Source of the DNA: Gammaproteobacteria bacterium
Lineage (GTDB): Bacteria > Pseudomonadota > Gammaproteobacteria > Pseudomonadales > Litorivicinaceae
Assembly: GCA_024640985.1 (NCBI GenBank)
Contig: JAHEDY010000005.1
Coordinates: forward strand, 19,694-83,693
Direction: 5' to 3'
DNA: 64,000 bases
Part shown: in pieces, positions 10,337-22,094 of the stretch
Layout: each line of letters begins with the position of its first letter
Numbering within the stretch: position 1 is the stretch's first letter
Position numbers and translations under genes: made by a program
Notes under the pieces: generated by a model
Databases searched by the model: none
What the model was told of the DNA's origin: nothing
Seen by the model: only the letters and a program-made list of their open reading frames with translations

Positions 10337-11304
10337 AAGAAGACCTCATCGACAACCCGAGGGGCATCGATCGATGGCGCATCCTCTGCTGGCCGTAAGG
10401 TCGCTTGTGGACGACGACTGGTATCCAGCCTGCGGGATTGACTAAAGGCAGCTAAGCGGTCTGCCAAATCGCCGGCACTCCCTAAAAAACCAAGCGTTAG
10501 GATGCTCGTGAGCGTTTCCCCTTCCTCGTAAAGCACTCCAGGTGCTAAGCGCTGATCGCTGCGTTCACCGACGACATATTGCGGATAGTTTTCAGACAGG
10601 ACAAACAGTGAATCTTGCGATTCTTGGGGAAGGCCCAAGGCCTCGAATGAGAGATGCATCACGATCAATGCATCAATCACCGCAGGCGTTGACGGATAGC
10701 CTTCGACCACTTGGCGCGACCGGTTGGCCGCTGCTAAATAGGCTCCTTTGCGGATGTAATAGCGTGAGACGTTCACCTCATATTCGGCCAGCTGATTGCG
10801 CACATAGATCAGACGCAGTGTGGCGTCTTCAGCAAACTCGCTATCGGGATAACGTTCAAGCAGTTGTTTGAAATCATCAATCGCGTCACGCGCACCACCG
10901 ATATCGCGACCGGTCTCATCGCCGGGAAGATATCTGGAGACCATGGAATCATTGGATGCATAAGACGACAAGCCTTTCATATATTGCGCATAGTCGGCCT
11001 CAGGATGATCAGGATTCAGTCGAATAAACCGATCTGCTGTCAGTCGTGCGAGCTCATATTTTGATGATTTAAAGTAGGCGTAGACTAAATCCAGTTGAGT
11101 GCCATCGGCATATTGACCGAATGGAAAGCGGCGATCGAGTTCTTCCAGTGAGGTGATGGCTTCAAGATACCGACTGCCATCCATGTGGCCTTGCGCTTCT
11201 TCCCACAATTGCCGCTCGCTTTTTAAATTGGCGTCTGGATCAAATAGCGAACAGGCGGTAAGTACAACACAAATGAGCAGGAAGCTAAGGGTCCGGGTTA
11301 TCAT
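10333..11304 (-). CDS. bamD: Outer membrane assembly lipoprotein BamD
   Basis: Start set at MITRTLSFLLICVVLTACSLF (lipobox LTAC); TPR-like repeats; adjacent to rluD. Confidence 0.92.
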   Translation of the reverse strand: MITRTLSFLLICVVLTACSLFDPDANLKSERQLWEEAQGHMDGSRYLEAITSLEELDRRFPFGQYADGTQLDLVYAYFKSSKYELARLTADRFIRLNPDHPEADYAQYMKGLSSYASNDSMVSRYLPGDETGRDIGGARDAIDDFKQLLERYPDSEFAEDATLRLIYVRNQLAEYEVNVSRYYIRKGAYLAAANRSRQVVEGYPSTPAVIDALIVMHLSFEALGLPQESQDSLFVLSENYPQYVVGERSDQRLAPGVLYEEGETLTSILTLGFLGSAGDLADRLAAFSQSRRLDTSRRPQATLRPAEDAPSIDAPRVVDEVFF

Positions 11305-11332
11305 GGAATTCCTTGTTTCGATGAATCGACAA

Positions 11333-12301
11333 ATGACCGATCGGCAATATACCAAGACGCATATTCAAGCACAGTTTGACGTTCCTTTGGAGGAATCCGG
11401 GTCACGAATTGATCAGGTATTGGCTCGGCTCATGCCGGATTACTCACGTGCTCGTTTAACGCAATGGCTCACCGAGGGGCAGATCTTAATCGATGGCGCT
11501 GCCAGAAAGCCAAAAAATAAAGTCTTAGGTGGTGAAAAGATTGTTGTGAATGCGGAACTCGAGCCGCAGATTGACTGGTCTGCAGAAAATATCCCCTTGG
11601 ATCTGGTACACGTTGATCATGATTTGATTATCGTGAATAAGCCAGCCGGTCTTGTCGTGCACCCTGGTCATGGAAATCCGTCAGGAACCTTGGTGAATGC
11701 GTTGCTATCTCAATTTCCGGAACTGGAAGAGATCCCACGAGCAGGCATTGTTCATCGACTCGATAAAGAAACCAGTGGTGTGTTGGCAGTGGCGAGATCT
11801 CTGAAGGCGCAGGCCAACCTCGTGAAGCAGCTCAAAGATCGTTCCATGAGTCGGCAATACGTTGCATTGGTTTACGGTCACCCCAACAAAGAAGGCACGA
11901 TTGATGCGCCGATGGACCGCCATCGCTTGCAACGAACGAAAATGGCCGTGGTGTATTCCGGGAAGCCAGCGGTAACCCACTACCAGATGACGGATACCAC
12001 AGCGCATTGTGCGTGGGTTGAGGTCAAGTTGGAATCAGGTCGCACGCATCAAATTCGGGTCCATATGACGCATATCGGGCATCCGTTGGTTGGTGATCCT
12101 GTCTATCGGCAAGGGCGTCCAGGGCTTGGTCGTGCGACGGTGGCTGCCCGGGATCTAATTGATCAATTCCCGAGACAGGCGTTGCATGCACAATTGCTTG
12201 GACTTAAGCATCCATCAACCCTTGAGATGGTCCAGTTTGAAGTGCCGATGGCTCAAGACCTTGTCGAACTGCACGCAAAGTTGAAGATCGTCGATGTCTG
12301 A
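11333..12301 (+). CDS. rluD: 23S rRNA pseudouridine synthase RluD (start approximate)
   Basis: S4 domain SGSRIDQVLARLMPDYSRARLTQWL and catalytic motif GIVHRLDKETSGVL; MTDRQ or an upstream in-frame ATG could be the start. Confidence 0.93.
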   Translation: MTDRQYTKTHIQAQFDVPLEESGSRIDQVLARLMPDYSRARLTQWLTEGQILIDGAARKPKNKVLGGEKIVVNAELEPQIDWSAENIPLDLVHVDHDLIIVNKPAGLVVHPGHGNPSGTLVNALLSQFPELEEIPRAGIVHRLDKETSGVLAVARSLKAQANLVKQLKDRSMSRQYVALVYGHPNKEGTIDAPMDRHRLQRTKMAVVYSGKPAVTHYQMTDTTAHCAWVEVKLESGRTHQIRVHMTHIGHPLVGDPVYRQGRPGLGRATVAARDLIDQFPRQALHAQLLGLKHPSTLEMVQFEVPMAQDLVELHAKLKIVDV

Positions 12302-13007
12302 TCCCTGGTTCGCAATCGATATCAATCCGACCGTGATGGCTCTCCAAACGACTTGTGTATCGCAGCCCTCTCCCTATGGATCCTTTAATTTGGGTTTTCA
12401 TGTGGGTGACGATGCAGCCACTGTCGCTGACAACAGGGACCGGTTAGCTTCCCATCTCGGGCGTCCAGTTTACTTTCCAGAGCAAGTCCACGGTGTCGAT
12501 GTCTTGCGAGTCGACGCAAATACAGATGGTCAAGTCGCCGATGCAGTCGTCACTTCTGAGATGCATCATCCGATTGGCATTTTGACGGCTGATTGTTTGC
12601 CGGTTTTATTCGCATCAAACACTTTAGTGGGTGCTGCTCATGCTGGTTGGAGGGGATTGGTGTCGGGTGTTCTTGAAAACACTTTGGCTGAATTTTCGAA
12701 TCCAGCGGAGGTGAGTGTCTGGTTGGGCCCATGTATTGGGGCAGCGGCTTTTGAAGTGGGGCCTGAGGTTGTGGATGCTTTTGTGTCTAAACACCGCCGC
12801 TACAGCCAATACTTTCAACCAGTGTCGGGTTCGGATCGATCCCTCGGGGATCTTCAGGCGATTGCTGCCGATCTGCTTGAAAACCAGGGTGTGACTGTCA
12901 TCAAACGGGTTCAGGCTTGTACTTATGGTGAGGCTAAGCGGTGGTATTCGTATCGACGATCTGGAATCACTGGCCGTATGGCCAGCTGTATTATGCGTAC
13001 TGAATAA
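12294..13007 (+). CDS. pgeF: Peptidoglycan editing factor PgeF (YfiH/DUF152 multicopper oxidase-like)
   Basis: 237 aa, AAHAGWRGLVSGVLENTL, WLGPCIGAAAFEVG motifs; between rluD and clpB. Confidence 0.93.
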   Translation: MSDPWFAIDINPTVMALQTTCVSQPSPYGSFNLGFHVGDDAATVADNRDRLASHLGRPVYFPEQVHGVDVLRVDANTDGQVADAVVTSEMHHPIGILTADCLPVLFASNTLVGAAHAGWRGLVSGVLENTLAEFSNPAEVSVWLGPCIGAAAFEVGPEVVDAFVSKHRRYSQYFQPVSGSDRSLGDLQAIAADLLENQGVTVIKRVQACTYGEAKRWYSYRRSGITGRMASCIMRTE

Positions 13008-13018
13008 CCTGTGGATAA

Positions 13019-13046
13019 CTTGAAACCTGATGACTTCGCCCCCACC
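13019..13046 (+). promoter_or_regulatory. Sigma32-like heat-shock promoter upstream of clpB
   Basis: CTTGAAA-N14-CCCCAC at 13019..13045, close to the CTTGAAA-N11-16-CCCCAT consensus, about 40 bp upstream of clpB. Confidence 0.75.
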
Positions 13047-13085
13047 AATAATCATAGTGGATTGGGATAGATAAGGGATTACCGA

Positions 13086-15659
13086 ATGCGAATGGATCGA
13101 TTAACGAATCGGCTCATGCAAGCCTTGCAGGATGCACAAAGCCTCGCTTTAAGTTTGGATCATAATGAAATGTCGCCTTGGCATCTGCTTAAGGCGTTGT
13201 TGAGTCAACACAACGGATCGGCTCGCTCATTGATTGCTGCAGCCGGTGGCCATCAAGACCGTTTGATCTCCGAAGTTGATCGCGCGTTAGATGGTCTGGC
13301 TCGCGTGACAAATCACGATGGCGAGGTTCGTATGAGCCAAGAGTTGGCTCGTCAATTCAACTTAGCCGAAAAACAATCAATGTCTCAAAAAGACGCTTAT
13401 TTGTCGTCTGAGACGCTGTTGTCTGTGATGGCTAAGGATAAAGCGACCAACGCTGCTTTTCGGGCTGCTGGCGTGAATGAAGATCGGTTGGTTGATGCGA
13501 TAGACAAACTGCGTGGAGGCGAGTCAGTGCAAACTGAAAACGATGAAGACAACCGAGGAGCTTTGGACAAGTATTGTCTCGATCTGACGGCCAGAGCATC
13601 AGAAGGGAAATTGGATCCAGTCATTGGACGAGATGAAGAAATTCGGCGCGCTGTGCAGGTGTTGCAGCGTCGTACGAAAAACAATCCGGTGTTAATCGGT
13701 GAGCCTGGCGTCGGTAAGACAGCGATCGTTGAAGGTTTGGCCTCGCGGATTGTCAATGGTGAGGTGCCAGAAGGATTAAAAGGCAAGCGTGTTTTGTCTT
13801 TGGATATGGGCGCCCTGATTGCGGGCGCGAAATTCCGTGGTGAATTTGAGGAGCGCTTGAAGGCGGTTCTCAAGGAGCTGTCTCAGCAAGAAGGTCAGGT
13901 CATTCTCTTCATCGATGAGATTCACACCATGGTTGGCGCTGGAAAATCTGAGGGAGCCATGGATGCGGGCAATATGTTGAAGCCAGCATTAGCGCGTGGT
14001 GAGCTGCACTGTGTGGGTGCGACCACTCTTGATGAATACCGACAGTATTTTGAGAAGGATGCAGCGCTTGAGCGTCGATTCCAGAAAGTATTTGTGGGTG
14101 AACCCAGTGAAACAGACACCATCGCAATCTTGCGTGGATTAAAACCGAAATACGAAGTGCACCATGGAGTCGAGATTTCTGATTCGGCAATTATCGCGGC
14201 TGCCAAGCTATCCAGTCGTTACATCACTGATCGACAGTTGCCGGATAAGGCGATTGATTTGATGGATGAGTCGGCAAGCCGGATTCGGCTCGAAATGGAC
14301 TCGAAACCTGAAGAGCTCGATCGGCTCGATCGCCGCTTGATCCAGTTGAAAATCGAGCGAGAAGCGCTGAAGAAAGAAAAAGATGATGCCAGTAAGGCTC
14401 GTTTGGTCGAGTTGGAAGGAACCATTGCTGAAGTCGCTGCCGAAGCCAGTGCCTTAGAGGAAATTTGGGCATCTGAAAAAGCGCAAACTCAAGGCGTTCA
14501 GTCCATTAAAGAAGAGCTCGATCGAGCGGAAATTGATCTTGAGCAAGCCAGACGCGCCGGTGATTTGGCCCGAATGAGTGAGATTCAGTACGGGGTCATT
14601 CCGTCGCTTGAAAAACGGATGGCTGAAGCACAAAAAGCCAATGAATCTGATGAAGGTAAGTTGGTGCGTTCTCGGGTGACCGAAGAAGAAATCGCGGAAG
14701 TGGTCAGTCGTTGGACTGGGATTCCTGTCGCGAAGATGCTCGAAGGCGAAAAAGATAAGCTTCTGCAGATGGAGAGCGCCCTACATAGCCGGGTTGTGGG
14801 CCAGGATACAGCGGTGACTGCTGTGGCCAACGCGGTGCGTCGTTCGCGCTCTGGGTTATCGGATCCCAAACGTCCCAACGGATCATTTTTGTTCCTCGGG
14901 CCAACCGGGGTTGGTAAAACGGAACTCTGTAAAAGTTTGGCGGAATTTTTGTTCGATTCAGACGATGCGATGGTTCGCATCGATATGTCTGAATTCATGG
15001 AAAAGCATTCGGTTGCTCGCCTAGTTGGCGCGCCTCCAGGCTATGTCGGTTATGAACAAGGGGGTTACTTAACAGAAGCCGTCCGTCGACGCCCGTATTC
15101 GGTGGTGTTATTAGATGAAGTTGAAAAAGCCCACCCCGATGTGTTCAACATTTTATTGCAGGTGTTAGATGATGGTCGGCTGACCGATGGTCAAGGTCGC
15201 ACTGTCGACTTTTCAAACACGGTCGTTGTGATGACTTCAAATTTAGGATCGGATTTGATTCAGAGCATGGTCGGGGAGTCGCATGAAGCCATTCGGGATG
15301 CGGTGATGGGTATTGTCGGTACACATTTCCGTCCGGAATTCATTAATCGTATCGATGAGGCGGTTGTTTTTCACGCCCTGGGACGTGAACACATCCGAGG
15401 TATTTTGGATGTGCAGTTGTCCTATTTACGAGCGCGTCTTGAAGACATGGATTACGGATTTGAGTTGTCGGATGCAGTGGCTGAAAAGCTGTGTGAGGCT
15501 GGATATGATCCGGTCTATGGTGCGCGACCACTGAAGCGTGCAATCCAAGTCCACTTGGAAAATCCTCTGGCTGGGGCGCTCTTGAAAGGGCAGTTTAGTC
15601 CTGGGTCAATCATCCATGCAGACGTCAGTTCAACCGGTGAAATCACCTTTCACGCTTAA
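13086..15659 (+). CDS. clpB: ATP-dependent chaperone ClpB
   Basis: 857 aa, two AAA+ modules ([27 protein letters not shown]), Clp N domain and middle coiled-coil. Confidence 0.98.
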   Translation: MRMDRLTNRLMQALQDAQSLALSLDHNEMSPWHLLKALLSQHNGSARSLIAAAGGHQDRLISEVDRALDGLARVTNHDGEVRMSQELARQFNLAEKQSMSQKDAYLSSETLLSVMAKDKATNAAFRAAGVNEDRLVDAIDKLRGGESVQTENDEDNRGALDKYCLDLTARASEGKLDPVIGRDEEIRRAVQVLQRRTKNNPVLIGEPGVGKTAIVEGLASRIVNGEVPEGLKGKRVLSLDMGALIAGAKFRGEFEERLKAVLKELSQQEGQVILFIDEIHTMVGAGKSEGAMDAGNMLKPALARGELHCVGATTLDEYRQYFEKDAALERRFQKVFVGEPSETDTIAILRGLKPKYEVHHGVEISDSAIIAAAKLSSRYITDRQLPDKAIDLMDESASRIRLEMDSKPEELDRLDRRLIQLKIEREALKKEKDDASKARLVELEGTIAEVAAEASALEEIWASEKAQTQGVQSIKEELDRAEIDLEQARRAGDLARMSEIQYGVIPSLEKRMAEAQKANESDEGKLVRSRVTEEEIAEVVSRWTGIPVAKMLEGEKDKLLQMESALHSRVVGQDTAVTAVANAVRRSRSGLSDPKRPNGSFLFLGPTGVGKTELCKSLAEFLFDSDDAMVRIDMSEFMEKHSVARLVGAPPGYVGYEQGGYLTEAVRRRPYSVVLLDEVEKAHPDVFNILLQVLDDGRLTDGQGRTVDFSNTVVVMTSNLGSDLIQSMVGESHEAIRDAVMGIVGTHFRPEFINRIDEAVVFHALGREHIRGILDVQLSYLRARLEDMDYGFELSDAVAEKLCEAGYDPVYGARPLKRAIQVHLENPLAGALLKGQFSPGSIIHADVSSTGEITFHA

Positions 15660-15667
15660 AATACCAA

Positions 15668-15692
15668 GGCCTGTCAGTTGACAGGCCATTTC
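15668..15692 (+). terminator. Hairpin terminator candidate after clpB
   Basis: GGCCTGTC AGTT GACAGGCC perfect stem, followed by a weak T run (ATTTCT). Confidence 0.6.
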
Positions 15693-15745
15693 TGGGTGTC
15701 ACAATTCTCGGTTTACCTTAACTATTTTCTTAAAGAGGGTCGGAA

Positions 15746-17482
15746 GTGGAATTGCTTTCTGGCGGTGAGATGATCATGCGCGCGCTGAAAGAAGAAGGGG
15801 TCAAAATGATTTTTGGCTACCCTGGCGGTGCGGTTTTACATATTTACGATGCACTGTATCAACAAGACGCAGTGGAACATATCCTCGTACGCCACGAGCA
15901 GGCTGCTGTGCATGCGGCTGATGGCTTTGCGCGTTCCACTGGTGAAGTTGGCGTTGCTTTGGTGACATCGGGTCCTGGTGCGACTAATGCAATTACTGGG
16001 ATTGCCACGGCCTATATGGATTCGATTCCTCTGGTCGTGATCTCTGGAAACGTGCCCAGTCATTTAATCGGCAGTGATGCGTTCCAAGAAACTGACATGA
16101 TTGGTTGTTGTCGACCGATCGTGAAGCATTCGTTCTTGGTTCGCTCGATCGAAGAAATTCCAAGCGTGATGAAAAAGGCCTTCCATATTGCAAAAACAGG
16201 TCGTCCTGGGCCTGTGGTTGTGGATGTCCCCAAAGACATGACTGCGCCGGCTGAAAAGCGAGCATTTGAATACCCAGAAACTGTCAAATTACGGTCTTAC
16301 ACGCCTGCGCTCAAAGGGCATGCCGGTCAGATTCGCAAGGCCCTTGATCTGCTTTTAGAGGCGAAACGACCTGTGATTTACGCCGGTGGCGGCGTGGTTC
16401 TTGGTGATGCATCCGCTGAATTGGTCTCACTGGCTAAACGTCTTGGTTATCCAGTGACGAATACCTTGATGGGACTTGGAGCCTTTCCAGGATCCGATGA
16501 TCAGTTTATCGGAATGCTCGGTATGCATGGGTTTTATGAGGCCAACCAGGCCATGCACCAGGCGGATGTGATCTTTGCGGTTGGTGCGCGCTTTGATGAT
16601 CGAGTGACTAACAATCCGAAAAAATTCTGTCCGAACGCTCGGATCGTTCACATTGACATTGATCCAGCCTCGATTCAAAAAACTGTGCGTCACATTGAAG
16701 TGCCTCTGGTGGGTCCAGTGCAGCCTGTGTTGGCTGATATGGTCGAAATGCTGAGCCAGATGGACGTTGAGCCTGATCAAGAAGCATTGAAAGGTTGGTG
16801 GGAAACCATCAATGGCTGGCGTGAAAAGCATGGTCTTTGGACGGGTGATCGGTACACGCGCGGCGAAAAAATTATGCCGCAGGATGTGATTCGTACCCTG
16901 TACGAAGTGACCAACGGCGAAGCTTACATTTGCTCCGACGTCGGCCAGCATCAAATGTTTGCAGCTCAGTATTACAAGTACGACAAGCCAAGGCAGTGGA
17001 TTAATTCTGGCGGTCTTGGAACCATGGGATTTGGTCTTCCGGCAGCCATGGGTGTGCAATTAGCGCATCCCGACAGTGCAGTTGCTGTTGTGACAGGGGA
17101 AGGCTCAATCCAGATGTGTATCGAGGAATTGTCGACCTGTACGCAATACAACATGCCTGTGAAGATTATTAACCTGAATAATGCTGCGCTTGGCATGGTG
17201 AAGCAGTGGCAAGACATGCAATATGGCGGCCGTTACGCAGCATCGACCTATCAGGATTCGTTGCCTGACTTTGTCAAACTGGCGGAAGCCTATGGTCATG
17301 TTGGCATGAAAGTCACCGATCCAGCTGAATTGAAAGCCAAGATGGAAGAGTGCTTTGCCATGAAAGATCGCGTGGTCTTTATGGATATTGATATTGATCC
17401 GGATGAACACGTCTATCCAATGCAAATTCAAACGGGCTCGATGAAAGACATGCTTTTGAGTAAGACGGAGCGTACCAAGTGA
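15746..17482 (+). CDS. ilvI: Acetolactate synthase large subunit
   Basis: 578 aa ThDP enzyme: [33 protein letters not shown]-type motif ([12 protein letters not shown]); GTG start with AAGAGGGT SD. Confidence 0.96.
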   Translation: MELLSGGEMIMRALKEEGVKMIFGYPGGAVLHIYDALYQQDAVEHILVRHEQAAVHAADGFARSTGEVGVALVTSGPGATNAITGIATAYMDSIPLVVISGNVPSHLIGSDAFQETDMIGCCRPIVKHSFLVRSIEEIPSVMKKAFHIAKTGRPGPVVVDVPKDMTAPAEKRAFEYPETVKLRSYTPALKGHAGQIRKALDLLLEAKRPVIYAGGGVVLGDASAELVSLAKRLGYPVTNTLMGLGAFPGSDDQFIGMLGMHGFYEANQAMHQADVIFAVGARFDDRVTNNPKKFCPNARIVHIDIDPASIQKTVRHIEVPLVGPVQPVLADMVEMLSQMDVEPDQEALKGWWETINGWREKHGLWTGDRYTRGEKIMPQDVIRTLYEVTNGEAYICSDVGQHQMFAAQYYKYDKPRQWINSGGLGTMGFGLPAAMGVQLAHPDSAVAVVTGEGSIQMCIEELSTCTQYNMPVKIINLNNAALGMVKQWQDMQYGGRYAASTYQDSLPDFVKLAEAYGHVGMKVTDPAELKAKMEECFAMKDRVVFMDIDIDPDEHVYPMQIQTGSMKDMLLSKTERTK

Positions 17483-17970
17483 GACACATTATTTCGGTTC
17501 TGATGGAAAATGAGCCCGGTGCTTTGTCTCGCGTGGTCGGTTTGTTTGCCCAGCGCGGTTACAACATAGAATCTTTAACAGTTGCTCCGACAGAAGACCC
17601 AACATTGTCGCGCTTGACGGTGACAACCATTGGTGATGATGCGGTGATCGAGCAAATTACCAAACATCTGAACAAATTGATCGATGTCGTGAAGTTGGTT
17701 GATTTGACTGAGGGTGACCACATCGAGCGTGAGCTGATGTTAATCAAAATTAAAGCCACTGGCGCTCAACGTGCCGAGGTGAAGCGGACCTGTGACATCT
17801 TCCGCGGTCAAATCGTTGACGTGAGTCCAGCAATGTATACAGTGCAGCTCACCGGAACGAGCGACAAGCTTGATGCATTTATTGAAGCCATTGGTGCTTC
17901 GGCCATTTTAGAAGTGGTTCGGAGCGGAGTCAGCGGCATTGCACGCGGTGAGCGCGTGCTGTCTGTGTAA
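17479..17970 (+). CDS. ilvH: Acetolactate synthase small subunit
   Basis: 163 aa, ACT domain [31 protein letters not shown]. Confidence 0.97.
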   Translation: MRHIISVLMENEPGALSRVVGLFAQRGYNIESLTVAPTEDPTLSRLTVTTIGDDAVIEQITKHLNKLIDVVKLVDLTEGDHIERELMLIKIKATGAQRAEVKRTCDIFRGQIVDVSPAMYTVQLTGTSDKLDAFIEAIGASAILEVVRSGVSGIARGERVLSV

Positions 17971-19017
<1,047 letters not shown>

Positions 19018-19023
19018 TTGAAT

Positions 19024-19045
19024 GCGGGCCTAACGGCCCGCTTTT
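19024..19045 (+). terminator. Intrinsic terminator after ilvC
   Basis: GCGGGCC TAAC GGCCCGC TTTT. Confidence 0.85.
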
Positions 19046-19046
19046 C

Positions 19047-19799
19047 ATGATGACTCAGTCCAAAGGTATTTACCTCCTCCCCAACATACTGACCACAGCC
19101 GGATTATTGGCAGGATTCTTCTCGATTATCACAGCCACTCGTGCTGTCTATCAGGGCGAGGGTTTGTTTGAAACAGCAGCAATCGCGATACTTGTGTCTG
19201 GATTATTTGATGGATTGGATGGACGAGTCGCCCGTTTAACCAATACCCAGAGCGAGTTTGGCGCACAGTACGATTCGTTAAGTGATGTGGTGGCTTTCGG
19301 TGTCGCCCCTGCTGTTTTAGTGTTTAGCTGGTCACTGTCGGCGCTTGGGAAATTGGGTTGGGTTGCGGCGTTTATTTACGTCGCTGGTACTGCCTTACGA
19401 TTAGCGCGATTTAACGTTCAACGTGAGATTGTCGATTCGAACTATTTTGTTGGGCTGGCTTGTCCTGCCGCCGCCTACTTCTTGGCTGCTGCTGTCTGGA
19501 CATTGGTCGACTCCAATATTCAAGGCGAAACAGTCGCCTTAACCATGGTGATTTTGACTGCTGTCTGTGGTCTGTTAATGGTTTCTTCAGTTCCTTACCC
19601 GTCGTTTAAGAACTCAGATCTGAAGGCGCGGGTGCCGCTGTTGGCGATCATGGCGGCAGCGTTGATTTTTGCGTTTGTTTCGCTGGATCCACCGAGAGTC
19701 CTCTTTTTGCTGACGGGTTTGTATTTATTGAGCGGACCGGGGCTATGGTTAAAAACAAAATTAGGTAGCAAGCGGAATGCGGCGAAAGAAGAAGAGTAA
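19047..19799 (+). CDS. pssA: CDP-diacylglycerol-serine O-phosphatidyltransferase
   Basis: 250 aa, CDP-alcohol phosphatidyltransferase motif DGLDGRVARLTNTQSEFGAQYDSLSD. Confidence 0.95.
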   Translation: MMTQSKGIYLLPNILTTAGLLAGFFSIITATRAVYQGEGLFETAAIAILVSGLFDGLDGRVARLTNTQSEFGAQYDSLSDVVAFGVAPAVLVFSWSLSALGKLGWVAAFIYVAGTALRLARFNVQREIVDSNYFVGLACPAAAYFLAAAVWTLVDSNIQGETVALTMVILTAVCGLLMVSSVPYPSFKNSDLKARVPLLAIMAAALIFAFVSLDPPRVLFLLTGLYLLSGPGLWLKTKLGSKRNAAKEEE

Positions 19800-20034
19800 A
19801 CGCGGAATCATCGATGAAGATATTCCTGAGGTTTCCGAAAATGAAGCGAGACGCCAAGTCATCTATGGTGGAATTGGTTTCGTTGTCAGCTTAGTGCTTG
19901 TCTTGGTATTTCGGCCAGGCACGGAACATCTCCTTGAAATGATCATCCTGATCGGTTTCGTGGCGTCCAGTACTTTTGGTGGGATGAAACTTGCCAGCTG
20001 GGTTGAATCAAAAAACTACAATCTCAAAGGATAA
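19777..20034 (+). CDS. Small membrane protein of unknown function
   Basis: 85 aa, two predicted TM segments; overlaps the pssA 3' end by 23 bp, suggesting co-translation. Confidence 0.6.
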   Translation: MRRKKKSKRGIIDEDIPEVSENEARRQVIYGGIGFVVSLVLVLVFRPGTEHLLEMIILIGFVASSTFGGMKLASWVESKNYNLKG

Positions 20035-20037
20035 ACA

Positions 20038-20328
20038 ATGCAAAAAGGGTATTGGGTTAGTTGCTATCGTGAAATCTATGATGCGGACAAACTAGCGGCC
20101 TACGCCGCGCTCGCCAAGCCAGCCATTGAAGGTCAGGGTGGACAATTTTTGGTGCGCGGGACTGCGGCCTATGCATCTGGCTCTGGATTAAAAGAGCGGA
20201 CGGTTATTGTGGAATGGCCGACGTTAGATGCCGCTCAAGCAGCTTATGAATCCAAAGCCTACCAGGCTGCGCTAGACGCACTATCCGATGGTGTTGACCG
20301 GGACTTCAGAATCATTGAGGGTGCGTGA
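20038..20328 (+). CDS. DUF1330 family protein
   Basis: 96 aa: MQKGYWVSCYREIYDADKLAAYAALAKPAIEGQGGQFLVRG...RTVIVEWPTLDAAQAAYESKAYQAAL, typical DUF1330. Confidence 0.85.
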   Translation: MQKGYWVSCYREIYDADKLAAYAALAKPAIEGQGGQFLVRGTAAYASGSGLKERTVIVEWPTLDAAQAAYESKAYQAALDALSDGVDRDFRIIEGA

Positions 20329-20404
20329 GTTGATAGTCACGCACAATGGCACCGATAGAAAAAACTGACTTGCGCAAACAGCTGTTCATTGGCATTCTCA
20401 AGCC

Positions 20405-20458
20405 ATGAATATGCAATTCGCCAATGACAATCTGCTATTTGGCCTTCGACTGCCCTGA
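20405..20458 (+). CDS. leuL: leuA leader peptide MNMQFANDNLLFGLRLP
   Basis: Short ORF read directly: ATG AAT ATG CAA TTC GCC AAT GAC AAT CTG CTA TTT GGC CTT CGA CTG CCC TGA; four Leu codons in its last eight codons, overlapping the terminator hairpin upstream of leuA. Confidence 0.75.
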   Translation: MNMQFANDNLLFGLRLP

Positions 20459-20475
20459 TGGGCGGTTCGATTTTT
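20446..20475 (+). terminator. Attenuator terminator upstream of leuA
   Basis: TCGACTGCCC TGAT GGGCGG(T)TCGA followed by TTTTT; about 10-bp stem with one bulge, containing the leader-peptide stop codon. Confidence 0.75.
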
Positions 20476-20543
20476 CTCGGTTTCGATTCCTATTTTATTT
20501 GTTTGTTGTTGCCAAGCGGCACTGAGCCGTTGGAGAGATTAAG

Positions 20544-22094
20544 ATGGCGAAAGATCAATTAATCATTTTTGATACGACCTTGCGCGATGGGGAACAAAGC
20601 CCCGGCGCATCAATGACGCGCGATGAAAAAGTTCGCATTGCCAAGGCCCTCGAGCGACTCCGAGTCGATGTCATCGAAGCCGGTTTTGCTGTGGCGAGTC
20701 CCGGTGACTTTGAGGCTGTGAAAGCTGTCGCTGAAGCGATTACAGAGTCAACCGTCTGTAGTTTGGCACGCGCACTGGATCGCGATATCGAAGTGGCTGC
20801 GGAGGCGATCGCGCCGGCGCCGCGACGTCGGATCCACACGTTTATCGCCACCAGTCCGATTCATATGAAGCATAAATTGAAGCTTGAGCCTGAGCAGGTG
20901 ATTGAGCAGGCTATCTATGCGGTGAAAAAGGCCCGTCAATACACCGACGATGTGGAGTTTTCAGCCGAGGACGCAGGTCGTTCGGACATTGACTTCTTGG
21001 CACGTGTCTTCGAAGCCGTGATCAATGCCGGCGCCACCACCTGTAATTTCCCGGATACGGTCGGCTATAACCTCCCGTTTCAGATCGAAGAGACGGTACG
21101 CACACTCCTCACGAAAATTCCCAATGCAGACAAGGCGGTATTTTCGGTGCATTGCCATAATGATCTTGGGTTGGCTGTTGCGAATTCACTGGCAGCTGTG
21201 CGGGCTGGGTGTCGTCAAGTGGAATGCACCATCAATGGCTTAGGGGAGAGAGCTGGGAATACGTCACTGGAAGAGATTGTTATGGCGGTGAAGACGCGCT
21301 CGGATATCGTTGACGTGGAAACACACATTGATACACGACACATTGTGCCTGCGTCTCGTCTCGTGTCCTCGATTACGGGTTTCCCAGTCCAACCAAACAA
21401 AGCCATTGTCGGTGCCAATGCTTTCGCGCATGAGTCAGGCATTCATCAGGATGGTGTCTTAAAACACCGCGAAACCTATGAAATCATGCGAGCTGAAGAC
21501 GTCGGTTGGAACACCAATAAAATGGTCTTGGGGAAGCACTCAGGTCGTGCGGCCTTTAAATCCAGACTGGATGAATTAGGGATTACGCTCGCTGATGATC
21601 AGGCCTTAAATGATGCCTTTGCGCGCTTTAAAGATCTGGCCGATCGTAAGCATGAGATTTTCGATGAAGATCTTCAGGCGTTGATGAATGCACAAAAAAT
21701 GGAAGCAGATAGTGCTCGGTATGAACTGTCGGATCTATCAGTGACATCGAAACTGGGTATTGCTCCAACAGCGTATTTGACATTACGAGTTGATGGCGCT
21801 GAAGTGGATGTGTCCGCCCAAGGCGATGGCCCAGTTGATGCCGTCTACAAAGCCATTGAGTCGGTTGCAAATTCAGGCAGTGATCTGCAGTTGTACTCGG
21901 TCAATGCCATCACGACAGGAACCGATTCGCAGGGTGAAGTGACCGTGCGGCTTGAGAAATCTGGACGCATTGTCAATGGGTTAGGGGCAGATACAGACAT
22001 TATTGTGGCATCAGCAAAAGCCTATTTGCACGCGCTCAATTTAATCGAAAAGCCTCTGGATAAGCAGCACCCGCAAAAATCTGAAGGAATCTGA
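20544..22094 (+). CDS. leuA: 2-isopropylmalate synthase
   Basis: 516 aa, [42 protein letters not shown] and C-terminal regulatory domain. Confidence 0.97.
   Translation: MAKDQLIIFDTTLRDGEQSPGASMTRDEKVRIAKALERLRVDVIEAGFAVASPGDFEAVKAVAEAITESTVCSLARALDRDIEVAAEAIAPAPRRRIHTFIATSPIHMKHKLKLEPEQVIEQAIYAVKKARQYTDDVEFSAEDAGRSDIDFLARVFEAVINAGATTCNFPDTVGYNLPFQIEETVRTLLTKIPNADKAVFSVHCHNDLGLAVANSLAAVRAGCRQVECTINGLGERAGNTSLEEIVMAVKTRSDIVDVETHIDTRHIVPASRLVSSITGFPVQPNKAIVGANAFAHESGIHQDGVLKHRETYEIMRAEDVGWNTNKMVLGKHSGRAAFKSRLDELGITLADDQALNDAFARFKDLADRKHEIFDEDLQALMNAQKMEADSARYELSDLSVTSKLGIAPTAYLTLRVDGAEVDVSAQGDGPVDAVYKAIESVANSGSDLQLYSVNAITTGTDSQGEVTVRLEKSGRIVNGLGADTDIIVASAKAYLHALNLIEKPLDKQHPQKSEGI

Noticed and set aside
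13397-15543. Multiple minus-strand ORFs antisense to clpB
   Set aside because: All lie inside a fully supported clpB reading frame.
15688-15745. Possible ilv attenuator upstream of ilvI
   Set aside because: No leader ORF rich in Ile/Leu/Val codons and no second terminator hairpin found; the only hairpin (15668..15687) best fits the clpB terminator.
16427-17059. 210-aa minus-strand ORF
   Set aside because: Antisense to ilvI catalytic core; no independent evidence of coding.
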